The notes under the pieces were generated by a model. That model did no database searches. It saw only the letters and a program-made list of their open reading frames with translations, and was not told where the DNA came from. A DNA stretch of 64,000 nt from Microbacterium sp. LCT-H2 (GTDB lineage: Bacteria; Actinomycetota; Actinomycetes; Actinomycetales; Microbacteriaceae), in the NCBI RefSeq assembly GCF_001866135.1, contig NZ_MODW01000002.1, positions 580,917 through 644,916 on the forward strand, written 5' to 3'. Below, in pieces: positions 15,328-23,456 of the stretch. The translations under genes and the position numbers were made by a program. Numbering within the stretch: position 1 is the stretch's first letter; each line of letters begins with the position of its first letter.

Positions 15328-16056
15328 ATGCGTAAACTGTCCTCCATCGTGAACTCCCGAAACGACATGATGCCCGAACGTAACGACGCCCCGCTGGTAC
15401 CCGCAGCGACGTCCGCGTCGGCCTCCCGCGGTACCCGCCGCTGGTCTCGCCGTCGCGGTGTCGTCGGAGTCTTCAGCTCTCTCGCGGTCGTCGGATTCGC
15501 CGCCGCGATGGTCGCGCCCACCGGGGTCGCCCTGGCGCAGCCCATGGCCACGGAGGCGCCGGACTCCGTGTATGCGGTGGCACTGGCGGACACGCAGAAC
15601 CTCACCGTCACGGTGGAAGGGGCGGCGATCACCCCGGTCGAGCGCGGGTCGTTCGACATCTACGTCAAGCCCAAGCCCAAGCCGAAGCCCAAGCCGGCCC
15701 CGGCGACCACGTCCTCGTCGTCCGACGACTCGCAGGGCGGATCCTCCGGTGGCGGTGGGCTCCCGCCGTACAGCGGCGGCGGCGCTCCCGCGGAGTGGAT
15801 GGCTGCCGCCGGGATCGCGCAGGGCGACTGGCAGTACGTCGACTACATCGTCTCGCGGGAGAGTGGCTGGAACCCCAACGCGACCAACTCGTCCTCCGGC
15901 GCCTGCGGCCTCGTCCAAGCGCTGCCCTGCAGCAAGGTGCCGGGCAACGGCTACAACCCGGTGGACAATCTCCGTTGGGCCACCGGATACGCCACCGGTC
16001 GCTACGGCAGCTGGGCAGGCGCGTACAACTTCTGGGTCACGAACCACTGGTGGTGA
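15328..16056 (+). CDS. secreted transglycosylase-like (SLT-fold) protein
   Basis: Up to 242 residues. A twin-basic N terminus (RRWSRRRG) is followed by a hydrophobic signal segment ending near VALAQP, a spacer, a striking KPKPKPKPKPKP run, a Ser/Gly linker, and a C-terminal domain with VSRESGWNPNATNSSSGACG. The last segment matches lysozyme-like transglycosylases and the aggregation-promoting-factor type, including the catalytic Glu after Ser-Arg. It probably remodels or binds peptidoglycan outside the cell. A TAAACT hexamer at 15333-15338 lies after the first ATG, so the true start may be the GTG at 15349 or the ATG at 15367. Confidence 0.8.
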   Translation: MRKLSSIVNSRNDMMPERNDAPLVPAATSASASRGTRRWSRRRGVVGVFSSLAVVGFAAAMVAPTGVALAQPMATEAPDSVYAVALADTQNLTVTVEGAAITPVERGSFDIYVKPKPKPKPKPAPATTSSSSDDSQGGSSGGGGLPPYSGGGAPAEWMAAAGIAQGDWQYVDYIVSRESGWNPNATNSSSGACGLVQALPCSKVPGNGYNPVDNLRWATGYATGRYGSWAGAYNFWVTNHWW

Positions 16057-16065
16057 GGCGGCACC

Positions 16066-16353
16066 ATGCCCCGCTCACGCCGACGTCCTTCCGCGCGCCC
16101 TGAGGGCGATGACTCGTTCGAGCGCCTCCTCGCCGGCTGGAAGCGCACTGAGGTCCGCCGAGGCGTGGAGTGGACGGTGCAGCCCGTCTCCGCGCTCCAG
16201 GCGCAGAAAGCGTATGTCTGCCCGGGCTGCGGACGGTCCGTCGAACCCGGGACCGCCCACCTCGTCGCCTGGCGCGCGGACGGTGTTCTCGGCGACGCCG
16301 CAGCTCTCGCCGACCGCAGGCACTGGCACAACCACTGTTGGAGGATCGCATGA
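16066..16353 (+). CDS. small protein with zinc-binding motif, function unknown
   Basis: A 95-residue protein, basic at the N terminus (PRSRRRPSARP). It has a Cys-Pro-Gly-Cys-Gly knuckle (YVCPGCGRSVEPGTAH) and a C-terminal HWHNHCW, which could together bind one zinc ion. Similar actinobacterial proteins are often called ATP/GTP-binding protein without visible support. Its TGA overlaps the ATG of the alpha/beta hydrolase, so the two are made together; the pairing is the only clue to function. Confidence 0.75.
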   Translation: MPRSRRRPSARPEGDDSFERLLAGWKRTEVRRGVEWTVQPVSALQAQKAYVCPGCGRSVEPGTAHLVAWRADGVLGDAAALADRRHWHNHCWRIA

Positions 16354-17072
16354 CCATGGAGATCCGGGGACCGCTGGAGCTTCCGGCGCGTCGCGAGGAC
16401 ATCGAGCTGCACACCGCGGACGGACTGACGCTCGTCGGCGAGCTCGCAATGCCGGAGGCCGCCGCCCCGGTCGCGACCCTGGTCACGCTGCACCCGCTGC
16501 CGACTGCCGGCGGCTTCATGGACTCGCACATCATCCGGAAGGCATCCGCGCGGCTGCCGGCACTGGCCGACCTCGCGGTACTGCGGTTCAACACCCGTGG
16601 CACCACATCGCCGCGCGGCACCAGCGAGGGAACGTTCGACGGCGGCGCGGCGGAGCAGTTCGATGTCGCGGCCGCCATGGGCTTCGTCCGTGACCGCGCG
16701 TTGCCGCGTCCGTGGCTCGTCGGGTGGTCGTTCGGGACGGAACTCGCCCTCAAGTACGGTGCCGACCACGACATCGAGGGCATCATCCTCCTCTCGCCGC
16801 CGTTGCATCGCACGACGGCGGAGGAGGTCGCCGCCTGGGGGAAGACGGGCCACCGCGTGGTCATCCTGGTACCCGAGTTCGACGACTACCTGCGCCCAGC
16901 GGAAGCACGGGAGCGCTTCGCGACGATCCCGCAGGCGCAGCTGATCGCCGTCGAAGGAGGCAAGCATCTGTGGGTGGGGGAGACGCAGACGCGCCGGGTG
17001 CTCACAGAGATCGTCGCCGCGGTCAATCCGTCGGCCTTGCCGCTGCCGACCCACTGGTCGACCGAGGACTGA
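16350..17072 (+). CDS. alpha/beta hydrolase
   Basis: A 240-residue protein with the alpha/beta-hydrolase fold: LVTLHPLPTAGGFMDSH near the oxyanion position, VLRFNTRGTTSPRGTSEGTF, and the nucleophile-elbow segment WLVGWSFGTELALKYG (Gly-Trp-Ser-Phe-Gly, Ser as nucleophile). An Asp in PEFDDYLRP and a His in EGGKHLWVGE complete a plausible triad. This is the pattern of the YheT/dienelactone hydrolase-like group. The substrate is unknown. Start at the ATG overlapping the previous stop (ATGA). Confidence 0.85.
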   Translation: MTMEIRGPLELPARREDIELHTADGLTLVGELAMPEAAAPVATLVTLHPLPTAGGFMDSHIIRKASARLPALADLAVLRFNTRGTTSPRGTSEGTFDGGAAEQFDVAAAMGFVRDRALPRPWLVGWSFGTELALKYGADHDIEGIILLSPPLHRTTAEEVAAWGKTGHRVVILVPEFDDYLRPAEARERFATIPQAQLIAVEGGKHLWVGETQTRRVLTEIVAAVNPSALPLPTHWSTED

Positions 17073-17090
17073 CGCCGCGGGCGGCCCTGG

Positions 17091-18152
17091 TCATCGTTCG
17101 TTCATACGCGGGACGAGCACCTGGCGGTAGAGGATCAGGATGCTGGCGGCCACCGGGATCGCGATGAGCGCCCCGAGCAGGCCCAGCAGGCTGCCTCCCG
17201 CGAGGGCAGCCACCACCACGACGGCGCCGGGCACGGAGACCGCGCGGCTCATGATGCGCGGAGAGATCACGTACGCCTCGATCTGCATGTAGATCAGGTA
17301 GTAGATCGCCGCCGCGAGGGCCGTGCCGGGGGAGCCGAGGCCGGGGATGAGGCAGACGAGGACGATGATCGTCGAGCCGGTCAGGGTGCCCACCAGCGGG
17401 ATGAGCGAGAAGAAGAACGCGACGACCGCGAGAACGGCGGGGAACGGCGCGTCGATGATCGTCAGGTAGATCGCGCTGAGGACGCCGTTGATCACGCCCT
17501 GGCTGACCTGGCCCATGACGTAGTACCCGACCGAGTCGGTGATCTGCTCCGAGAGATCGATGAAGCGATCCCGCTTGGACGCCGGGACGAGCTGGTACAC
17601 CGCGCGCTTGAGCGAGGGCGTCGAGGCCGTGAGATAGATGGTCAGGATGAGGACGATGAACGCGCCGAACACACCGCTGAGCACGGCGCCGCTGGCGATC
17701 AGCACGCCCTGACCGATCGACCCGCCGATCTCTGCGAGGTTGGTCGTCAGCCAGTCCTCCACGTACGCGAAGACGTCGTCGACGAGGAGGTTGGGGAACG
17801 TCTCCTGGATCCAGCTCCGCAGGTCCTCGATGGCCGTTCCGCGCTGCACGATCGCCGTTATCTGGGCGATGAGCTGCGAGATCTGGTCGACCAGCACCGG
17901 CAGCACGATGAGGATGATCCCGACGAAGACGGCCAGCACGGCGACGATCGTCACGAGGACCGCGAGCCAACGGGGCAGGCGTCGACGCTCGAGGAACGTG
18001 ACCAGGGGATCGAGTCCGAGGCTGAGGAAGAGCGCGGTGCCGATGTACAGCAGCACGGTCGACAGCGTCTGCACGCTGCTGATCAGGACGATCCCGAGGC
18101 CCACGCCCAGTGTCGCCACGAGGGCGGTGCGGAACGGGTTGTGGATCTTCAT
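17091..18152 (-). CDS. AI-2E family transporter
   Basis: A 353-residue membrane protein with the layout of the AI-2E/TqsA/PerM family: paired N-terminal helices (VLVTIVAVLAVFVGIILIVLPVL), a soluble central segment with amphipathic helices, and a C-terminal run of helices containing FFFSLIPLVGTLTGS and GAVVVVAALAGGSLLGLLGALIAIPVAA. The family exports small compounds or ions; the autoinducer link holds only for some members. The ATG at 18152 has GAGGAGC upstream; the open frame further upstream is not membrane-like. Convergent with the hydrolase gene, 18 bases apart. Confidence 0.88.
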   Translation of the reverse strand: MKIHNPFRTALVATLGVGLGIVLISSVQTLSTVLLYIGTALFLSLGLDPLVTFLERRRLPRWLAVLVTIVAVLAVFVGIILIVLPVLVDQISQLIAQITAIVQRGTAIEDLRSWIQETFPNLLVDDVFAYVEDWLTTNLAEIGGSIGQGVLIASGAVLSGVFGAFIVLILTIYLTASTPSLKRAVYQLVPASKRDRFIDLSEQITDSVGYYVMGQVSQGVINGVLSAIYLTIIDAPFPAVLAVVAFFFSLIPLVGTLTGSTIIVLVCLIPGLGSPGTALAAAIYYLIYMQIEAYVISPRIMSRAVSVPGAVVVVAALAGGSLLGLLGALIAIPVAASILILYRQVLVPRMNER

Positions 18153-18315
18153 GCGGGCTCCTCGGTACGGCTGCAGCAAGGCTACCCATGCCGCGGCTCC
18201 ACGCGCCGCCGACGTGCCGCGCGACGGAGGAGGGAGAGCCCTCGTGGTCAACACACAGGTGACTTCGCTAGTCTGAAATGTCGAGTATGGCGTCGCGGGC
18301 GGGAAGCCGCGATGC

Positions 18316-20274
18316 GTGAGGAGACTATTCGTGCGTTTCGTATGGGCCGTGGTGGCCTTCGTGCTGGCTGCCGTGCTGATCGGTGCGGGGATCGCCCAAC
18401 GCACCATCTTCGTCGGCCCTTCGTCTGAGGAAGCCCGCGTCGACATCGAGGAGCCTGCGCCCTTCGTGCTCCTGGACGGCGATGTCCTGCGGATCAACGC
18501 CGGCGCGCAGAAGCTGCTCATCCGCGGCGAGGGCGAGATCTTCACCAGCTACGGACGCACGGCCGACATGGAGGCCTGGCTCTCCGACTCGGAGTACAAC
18601 CATGTGACCGTCGGGGACGACGACGAACTCGTCGTCGACCACGTCGCCCCCGCGGACGACGAGGGGTCGACCGAGACACCGGCGCCCGAGGCCACGGCGA
18701 CTGCGTCGCCGGAAGCCGACGCCGATGCACCCGCGGGTCGCAACCCCGCCGGCTCCGATCTGTGGCTCGACTCCTTCACCGATGAGAACTTCCTTTCCAC
18801 CGACAACATGCAGCTCCCGGAAGGGACCAGCGTGCTGATCGCCTACGACGGCACCAAGGACGCGCCGGACGACATCGTCGTCTCCTGGCCGCTGGACACC
18901 CGGACGCCGTTGGCGGGACCGCTCATGGCGGCCGGCGGCCTCGTGCTCCTCGTGGGGCTTGTCCTCTACGTGCTCGCGATCCGCCACCAGCGCCGTGGTC
19001 GGGGTCCGCGCCGGAAGGGTCCGGGACCGCTTCCCTCGACGCAGCCGATCGACGTGGCGGCCCTTCCGCCGTCCGAACGGGATGCCCTGGAGGCAGCGGA
19101 CGAGGCGCAGTCGCCGACACCGGCGGGGAAGGACGACGTGGAGGACGCGGAGATCGTCGACGAGAAGGAGCAGGACGGGAAGAGCACGATGCGAGCCGAG
19201 CGCCCGAGGCGTCGTCGGCGCCTGCTCGCCCTCCCCGCCATCGGTCTGACCGCGCTGCTGGCCTCGGGCTGCACAGCCGACTCCTGGCCGGAGTTCGGGG
19301 ACGCCTCCGCATCGCCGTCTCCGACGCCGACCGTGATCGCCCCCGAGAACCAGAAGCCGCCGGCGGTCACCGAGACACAGGCCGAGCGGATCCTCCGCGA
19401 GGTCTCCGAGACTCTGGTGCAGGCCGACGAGGCGAAGGACCTCGACCTCGCGGCGACCCGTCTCGACGGCGCTCCGCTGACGACGAGGACCACCGACTAC
19501 GCCCTGCGCGCCAAGCTCCCGGATCGTGCCGCGCCCGCCGCGATCCCCACCGACGACGTCGAAGTTGTGCTCCCCGAGGCGACGGACCGCTGGCCGCGCA
19601 CCGTCCTCATGCTCTCGAAGAGCACGGGTGACGACACCGTGCCGCCGGTGGTGCTCACCATGACGCAGGCCGACCCCTGGTCCAACTACAAGGTGACCAC
19701 CATGGCGGAGATGTCGGCGGATGCGGTGTTCCCTGAGGTGGCCGCGAGCTGGCTCGGGACCTCGCTGGTCCCGGCAGACTCGGCCTTCCTGTCCGTGCCG
19801 CCGAACGAGGTCGCGGCGGCGTTCGCCGATGTCGTCGACAAGGGCGAGAAGAGTGCCTCGTACGGGCAGTTCGACGACTTGGCGCTCAATCTTGCCACGT
19901 CGATCAGGGACAGCAGGCAGAACCTGGTGCAGGGACTCGCTGATGCCGGCGCCGCGAAAACGTCCAAGGCGGCGTTCGACATGAAGCCGACGACGGCGGA
20001 ACCGGTCTCGATGACGACGCTGGACAGCGGCGCCATCGTCGCGGTCTCCGTCCTCGACGTCGAGACGATCACCCCCACGTCCTCCGACGTCGTCATCCGT
20101 TTCGGTGACAACAAGGAGGCCAAGGCGCTCACCGGGGCCAATGAGTCCGCGAAGGGCGCCCAGACCACCTATGAGTTCCAGCTGTTCTTCGCCGTCCCGT
20201 CCCAGGGGTCGAGCGAACCGATCCGTCTCCTGGCCTCTCGTCAGGATCTCGTGTCCGTGAAGGTGATCAAGTGA
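18316..20274 (+). CDS. 652-residue membrane protein with internal lipoprotein-like signal, function unknown
   Basis: An N-terminal membrane helix (about residues 8-28) is followed by an extracytoplasmic part with a TPAPEATATASPEADADAP linker. A second helix (about 200-222) precedes a cytoplasmic acidic/basic segment. At residue 292 a Met is followed by basic residues, a hydrophobic stretch and LLASGC (Cys near 319), exactly like a 28-residue lipoprotein signal. The remaining 330 residues resemble a secreted domain of unknown function. Either a three-helix protein or a nested gene starting at ATG 19189 is possible. A GTGA overlap couples it to the thioredoxin-like gene. I recognise no enzyme motif. 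Confidence 0.72.
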   Translation: MRRLFVRFVWAVVAFVLAAVLIGAGIAQRTIFVGPSSEEARVDIEEPAPFVLLDGDVLRINAGAQKLLIRGEGEIFTSYGRTADMEAWLSDSEYNHVTVGDDDELVVDHVAPADDEGSTETPAPEATATASPEADADAPAGRNPAGSDLWLDSFTDENFLSTDNMQLPEGTSVLIAYDGTKDAPDDIVVSWPLDTRTPLAGPLMAAGGLVLLVGLVLYVLAIRHQRRGRGPRRKGPGPLPSTQPIDVAALPPSERDALEAADEAQSPTPAGKDDVEDAEIVDEKEQDGKSTMRAERPRRRRRLLALPAIGLTALLASGCTADSWPEFGDASASPSPTPTVIAPENQKPPAVTETQAERILREVSETLVQADEAKDLDLAATRLDGAPLTTRTTDYALRAKLPDRAAPAAIPTDDVEVVLPEATDRWPRTVLMLSKSTGDDTVPPVVLTMTQADPWSNYKVTTMAEMSADAVFPEVAASWLGTSLVPADSAFLSVPPNEVAAAFADVVDKGEKSASYGQFDDLALNLATSIRDSRQNLVQGLADAGAAKTSKAAFDMKPTTAEPVSMTTLDSGAIVAVSVLDVETITPTSSDVVIRFGDNKEAKALTGANESAKGAQTTYEFQLFFAVPSQGSSEPIRLLASRQDLVSVKVIK

Positions 20275-21206
20275 GTGAGATGTCTCCCGCGGCCCTGCGT
20301 GGTGCCGTCGATCTGTCCAGCCTGCGCAACCGTCCGTCCGCGCCGGCGAGCGGTACGGCTGCCCCCTCGAGTTCCCCGGTGGCCGATGTCGTGATGGATG
20401 CGACAGACGAGAACTTCGGCCAGGTGCTCGAGCTGTCCCGCACCGTCCCCGTGGTCGTCGATCTCTGGGCCGAGTGGTGCGGGCCGTGCAAGCAGCTGAG
20501 CCCGATCATCGAGAAGGTGACCAGGGAGCTCGGCGGTCGTGTGCTCCTGGCCAAGGTCGACGTCGATGCGAATCCGCAGCTCGCGCAGAGCTTCCGCGCG
20601 CAGTCGATCCCGATGGTCGTCGCCCTCATCGCAGGCCAGCCGGTGCCGATGTTCACGGGCGCCGTCCCCGAGCAGCAGGTGCGTGAGGTCTTCGCGCAGC
20701 TGCTGCAGGTGGCCGCGCAGAACGGCGTCGCGGGGATGCTCCCGGTCGGCGACGCCGAGGCAGGGGAGGCTGAACCTCCCGCCGAGCCCGAGCTGCCGCC
20801 ACTGCACGCGGAGGCGTTCTCCGCTATCGAGCGCGGTGACTACCGCGCGGCCATCTCCGCCTATGAGAAGGCGCTCGCGGAGAACCCGCGTGACGAAGAC
20901 GCCATCGCCGGCCTGGGCCAGGTCCGCCTGCTGGACCGTGTGCAGGGACTCGACCTGCAGACGGCTCGGGCCGAGGCCGCCGCGGCTCCGCTGGACGTGC
21001 AGGCCCAGTTCGACGTCGCGGACCTCGACCTCGCCGGCGGGCATGTGGACGACGCCTTCGGCCGGCTCCTGGACCTGTTCGCGCAGCTGCCGTCCGACCA
21101 GCGCACTCCCGTGCGTGAGCGTCTCGTCGAGCTCTTCGGCCTCATCGGCGCGAGCGATCCGCGCGTGATCGCGGCTCGCAACCGACTCTCCTCGCTGCTG
21201 TTCTGA
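20271..21206 (+). CDS. thioredoxin-like protein with TPR-type C terminus (CnoX/YbbN-like)
   Basis: A 311-residue protein. Thioredoxin domain at about residues 38-145 with the active site DLWAEWCGPCKQLSP (Cys-Gly-Pro-Cys) and the cis-Pro segment SFRAQSIPMVV. The C-terminal half is helical repeats (YEKALAENPRDEDAIAGLGQ). This is the YbbN/CnoX layout, which in E. coli protects proteins from oxidation during folding stress. No signal peptide, so cytoplasmic. It starts at GTG 20271 overlapping the previous stop; an ATG at 20280 is an alternative. Confidence 0.88.
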   Translation: MSEMSPAALRGAVDLSSLRNRPSAPASGTAAPSSSPVADVVMDATDENFGQVLELSRTVPVVVDLWAEWCGPCKQLSPIIEKVTRELGGRVLLAKVDVDANPQLAQSFRAQSIPMVVALIAGQPVPMFTGAVPEQQVREVFAQLLQVAAQNGVAGMLPVGDAEAGEAEPPAEPELPPLHAEAFSAIERGDYRAAISAYEKALAENPRDEDAIAGLGQVRLLDRVQGLDLQTARAEAAAAPLDVQAQFDVADLDLAGGHVDDAFGRLLDLFAQLPSDQRTPVRERLVELFGLIGASDPRVIAARNRLSSLLF

Positions 21207-21240
21207 TCGATCTGCGCGGACTCACGCGCGCAGATCGATC
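21205..21240. terminator. bidirectional terminator between convergent genes
   Basis: Perfect 14-bp stem (21205-21218 with 21227-21240) and an 8-base loop. It lies between the ends of the thioredoxin-like gene (plus) and glgB (minus), and overlaps the thioredoxin-like stop codon. Confidence 0.85.
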
Positions 21241-21254
21241 GTTCCGGTCGCTCG

Positions 21255-23456
21255 TCAGCCGTTGTTCACGGTGGGGACGTGCGGCTCCGGCTGATGACGG
21301 AGCCAGAGCGTGGACAGCGCGGGCAGCGTGATCGAGGCCGTCGGAGCGCCTCCGTCCCCGAGCTCCGCGATCACCATCCCGAGGTTGCCGGAACCGCGTC
21401 CGCCGTAGACGGCGGCGTCGGAGTTGAGGATCTCCTGCCAGACGCCTTCGCGCGGGAGCCCGAGACGATACCCGGTGCGCTCCACGCCGGCGAAGTTGCT
21501 GACGACGACGAGACGGCCGCCGTGCGCGTCCCGCCGTTCGAAGGCGATCACGGACGGGTCCCAGCTGGGGGCCCCGAGGCGCGTGAACCCCGAGCCGTCG
21601 CTGTCGCGCTCCCAGAGCGGCGCCTGCGCCCGGTACACCCCGTTCATCGCGGCGACGAAGTCCTGCAGCTGGGCGTGGGAGGGCTGCTCGCGGAGCCACC
21701 AGTCCAGTTCACGCCCTTCGGACCACTCCGCGAGCTGTCCGAACTCCTGTCCCATGAACAGCAGCTTCTTGCCCGGGTGTCCCCACATGTAGGCGAGGTA
21801 GGCGCGGACGTTCGCGAGCTTGTGCCAGTGGTCGCCCGGCATCTTCGACAGCAAGCTGCCCTTGCCGTGCACGACCTCGTCGTGGCTGATCGGCAGCACG
21901 TAGTTCTCGCCGAATGCGTAGACGAACGAGAACGTCATCTCGCCCTCGTGGTGCGCTCGGTACATCGGGTCTCTGCCGATGTACTGCAGCGAGTCGTTCA
22001 TCCACCCCATGTTCCACTTGAACCCGAACCCGAGTCCGACATGATCCGTCGGCGCTGTGACGCCGGGGAAGCTCGTGGACTCCTCGGCGATCATGAGGAT
22101 CCCGGGGTGGAGCCGGTAGGCCGTGGCGTTGACCTCTTGAAGGAAGCGGATCGCCTCCAGATTCTCGCGTCCGCCGTGGATGTTCGGCTCCCACTCGCCC
22201 TCGCGGCGCGAGTAGTCGAGGTAGAGCATCGACGCCACGGCATCGACCCGGAGGCCGTCGACGTGGAACTCCTCGAGCCAGTACAGTGCGTTCGCGACGA
22301 GGAAGCCGCGGACCTCGGGCCGGCCGTAGTCGAAGATGAGCGTGCCCCAGTCCTGATGCTCGCCACGGCGAGGGTCGGGGTGCTCGTACAGAGGCTGGCC
22401 GTCGAAGCGCGCCAGGGCGAAGGCGTCCTTGGGAAAGTGCCCGGGGACCCAGTCCATGATCACGCCAATGCCGGCCTGGTGCAGGCGGTCGATGAGGTAC
22501 CGCAGGTCGTCGGGGGAGCCGTACCGGCTCGTCGGCGCGTAGTAGCCGCTGACCTGATAGCCCCACGATCCGCCGAACGGATGCTCGGCGAGCGGCATGA
22601 ACTCGACGTGCGTGAAGCCCGTCTCCTGCACGTGCGCGATCAGCGGATCGGCCAGCTCGCGGTACCCCAGGCCCCCGCGCCAGGAGCCGACGTGCACCTC
22701 GTACACGGACAGCGGCTGCGCGACGGCATGGGTCGCGGCACGTCGGGTCATCCACGCGCCGTCCGCCCAGACGTAGGACGACGCGGTGACGACAGACGCG
22801 GTCTCCGGGGGTACCTGTGCCGCCAGAGCCATCGGGTCCGCTTTGAGGATCCAGGCGCCGCTCCGCGTACAGATCTGGTACTTGTACCGGGTGCCGACGG
22901 GGAGGTCAGGGATGAAGAGCTCCCAGACGCCGCTGGCCCCGAGCGAGCGCATGGCGTGGCTCTCGCCGTTCCAACCGTTGTGGTCGCCCACAACCCGGAC
23001 GGCCGATGCATCGGGAGCCCATACCGCGAAGGAGACGCCGTGCTCGTCGCCCTGGGTGCGGGGATGGGCACCCAGCGCCTCCCAGAGCCGCTCGTGCCGG
23101 CCCTCGGCGATGAGGTGCAGGTCGAGATCGCCCAGCGTCGGGGCATGCCGGTACGGGTCACCGGAGACCGTCTCCTCCTCGCCGCGGTAGCGCGTCGCGA
23201 TGCGATACGGGAGGGGCGGTCCGGGGTGCGTGCCCTCCCAGACGCCGTGCGCGACGTGGGACAGGGCGAGCCTGCTCCCGTCGCCGAACACGGCCTCGAC
23301 GGTCTCGGCGAGCGGCCGGCGGGCGCGGACGGCGGTGACCGTACGGCCGGCAGCGTCCTTGGCGGGGTGCGCCCCGAGCACGGAGTGCGGGTCGTGATGC
23401 TGAGCGGCAGCGACCGCTTCCCACTCGGCGTCGGCGGTGTCCTCGATGCGGCTCAT
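21255..23456 (-). CDS. glgB: 1,4-alpha-glucan branching enzyme
   Basis: A 733-residue GH13 enzyme that adds alpha-1,6 branches to glycogen. N-terminal carbohydrate-binding modules include LGAHP and [20 protein letters not shown]. The catalytic barrel shows [14 protein letters not shown], the nucleophile Asp in [18 protein letters not shown], the acid Glu in [12 protein letters not shown] and the third Asp in [14 protein letters not shown]. The ATG at 23456 overlaps the glgE stop (ATGA), so it is the last gene of glgE-glgB; the open frame beyond belongs to glgE. The terminator at 21205-21240 follows. Confidence 0.96.
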   Translation of the reverse strand: MSRIEDTADAEWEAVAAAQHHDPHSVLGAHPAKDAAGRTVTAVRARRPLAETVEAVFGDGSRLALSHVAHGVWEGTHPGPPLPYRIATRYRGEEETVSGDPYRHAPTLGDLDLHLIAEGRHERLWEALGAHPRTQGDEHGVSFAVWAPDASAVRVVGDHNGWNGESHAMRSLGASGVWELFIPDLPVGTRYKYQICTRSGAWILKADPMALAAQVPPETASVVTASSYVWADGAWMTRRAATHAVAQPLSVYEVHVGSWRGGLGYRELADPLIAHVQETGFTHVEFMPLAEHPFGGSWGYQVSGYYAPTSRYGSPDDLRYLIDRLHQAGIGVIMDWVPGHFPKDAFALARFDGQPLYEHPDPRRGEHQDWGTLIFDYGRPEVRGFLVANALYWLEEFHVDGLRVDAVASMLYLDYSRREGEWEPNIHGGRENLEAIRFLQEVNATAYRLHPGILMIAEESTSFPGVTAPTDHVGLGFGFKWNMGWMNDSLQYIGRDPMYRAHHEGEMTFSFVYAFGENYVLPISHDEVVHGKGSLLSKMPGDHWHKLANVRAYLAYMWGHPGKKLLFMGQEFGQLAEWSEGRELDWWLREQPSHAQLQDFVAAMNGVYRAQAPLWERDSDGSGFTRLGAPSWDPSVIAFERRDAHGGRLVVVSNFAGVERTGYRLGLPREGVWQEILNSDAAVYGGRGSGNLGMVIAELGDGGAPTASITLPALSTLWLRHQPEPHVPTVNNG

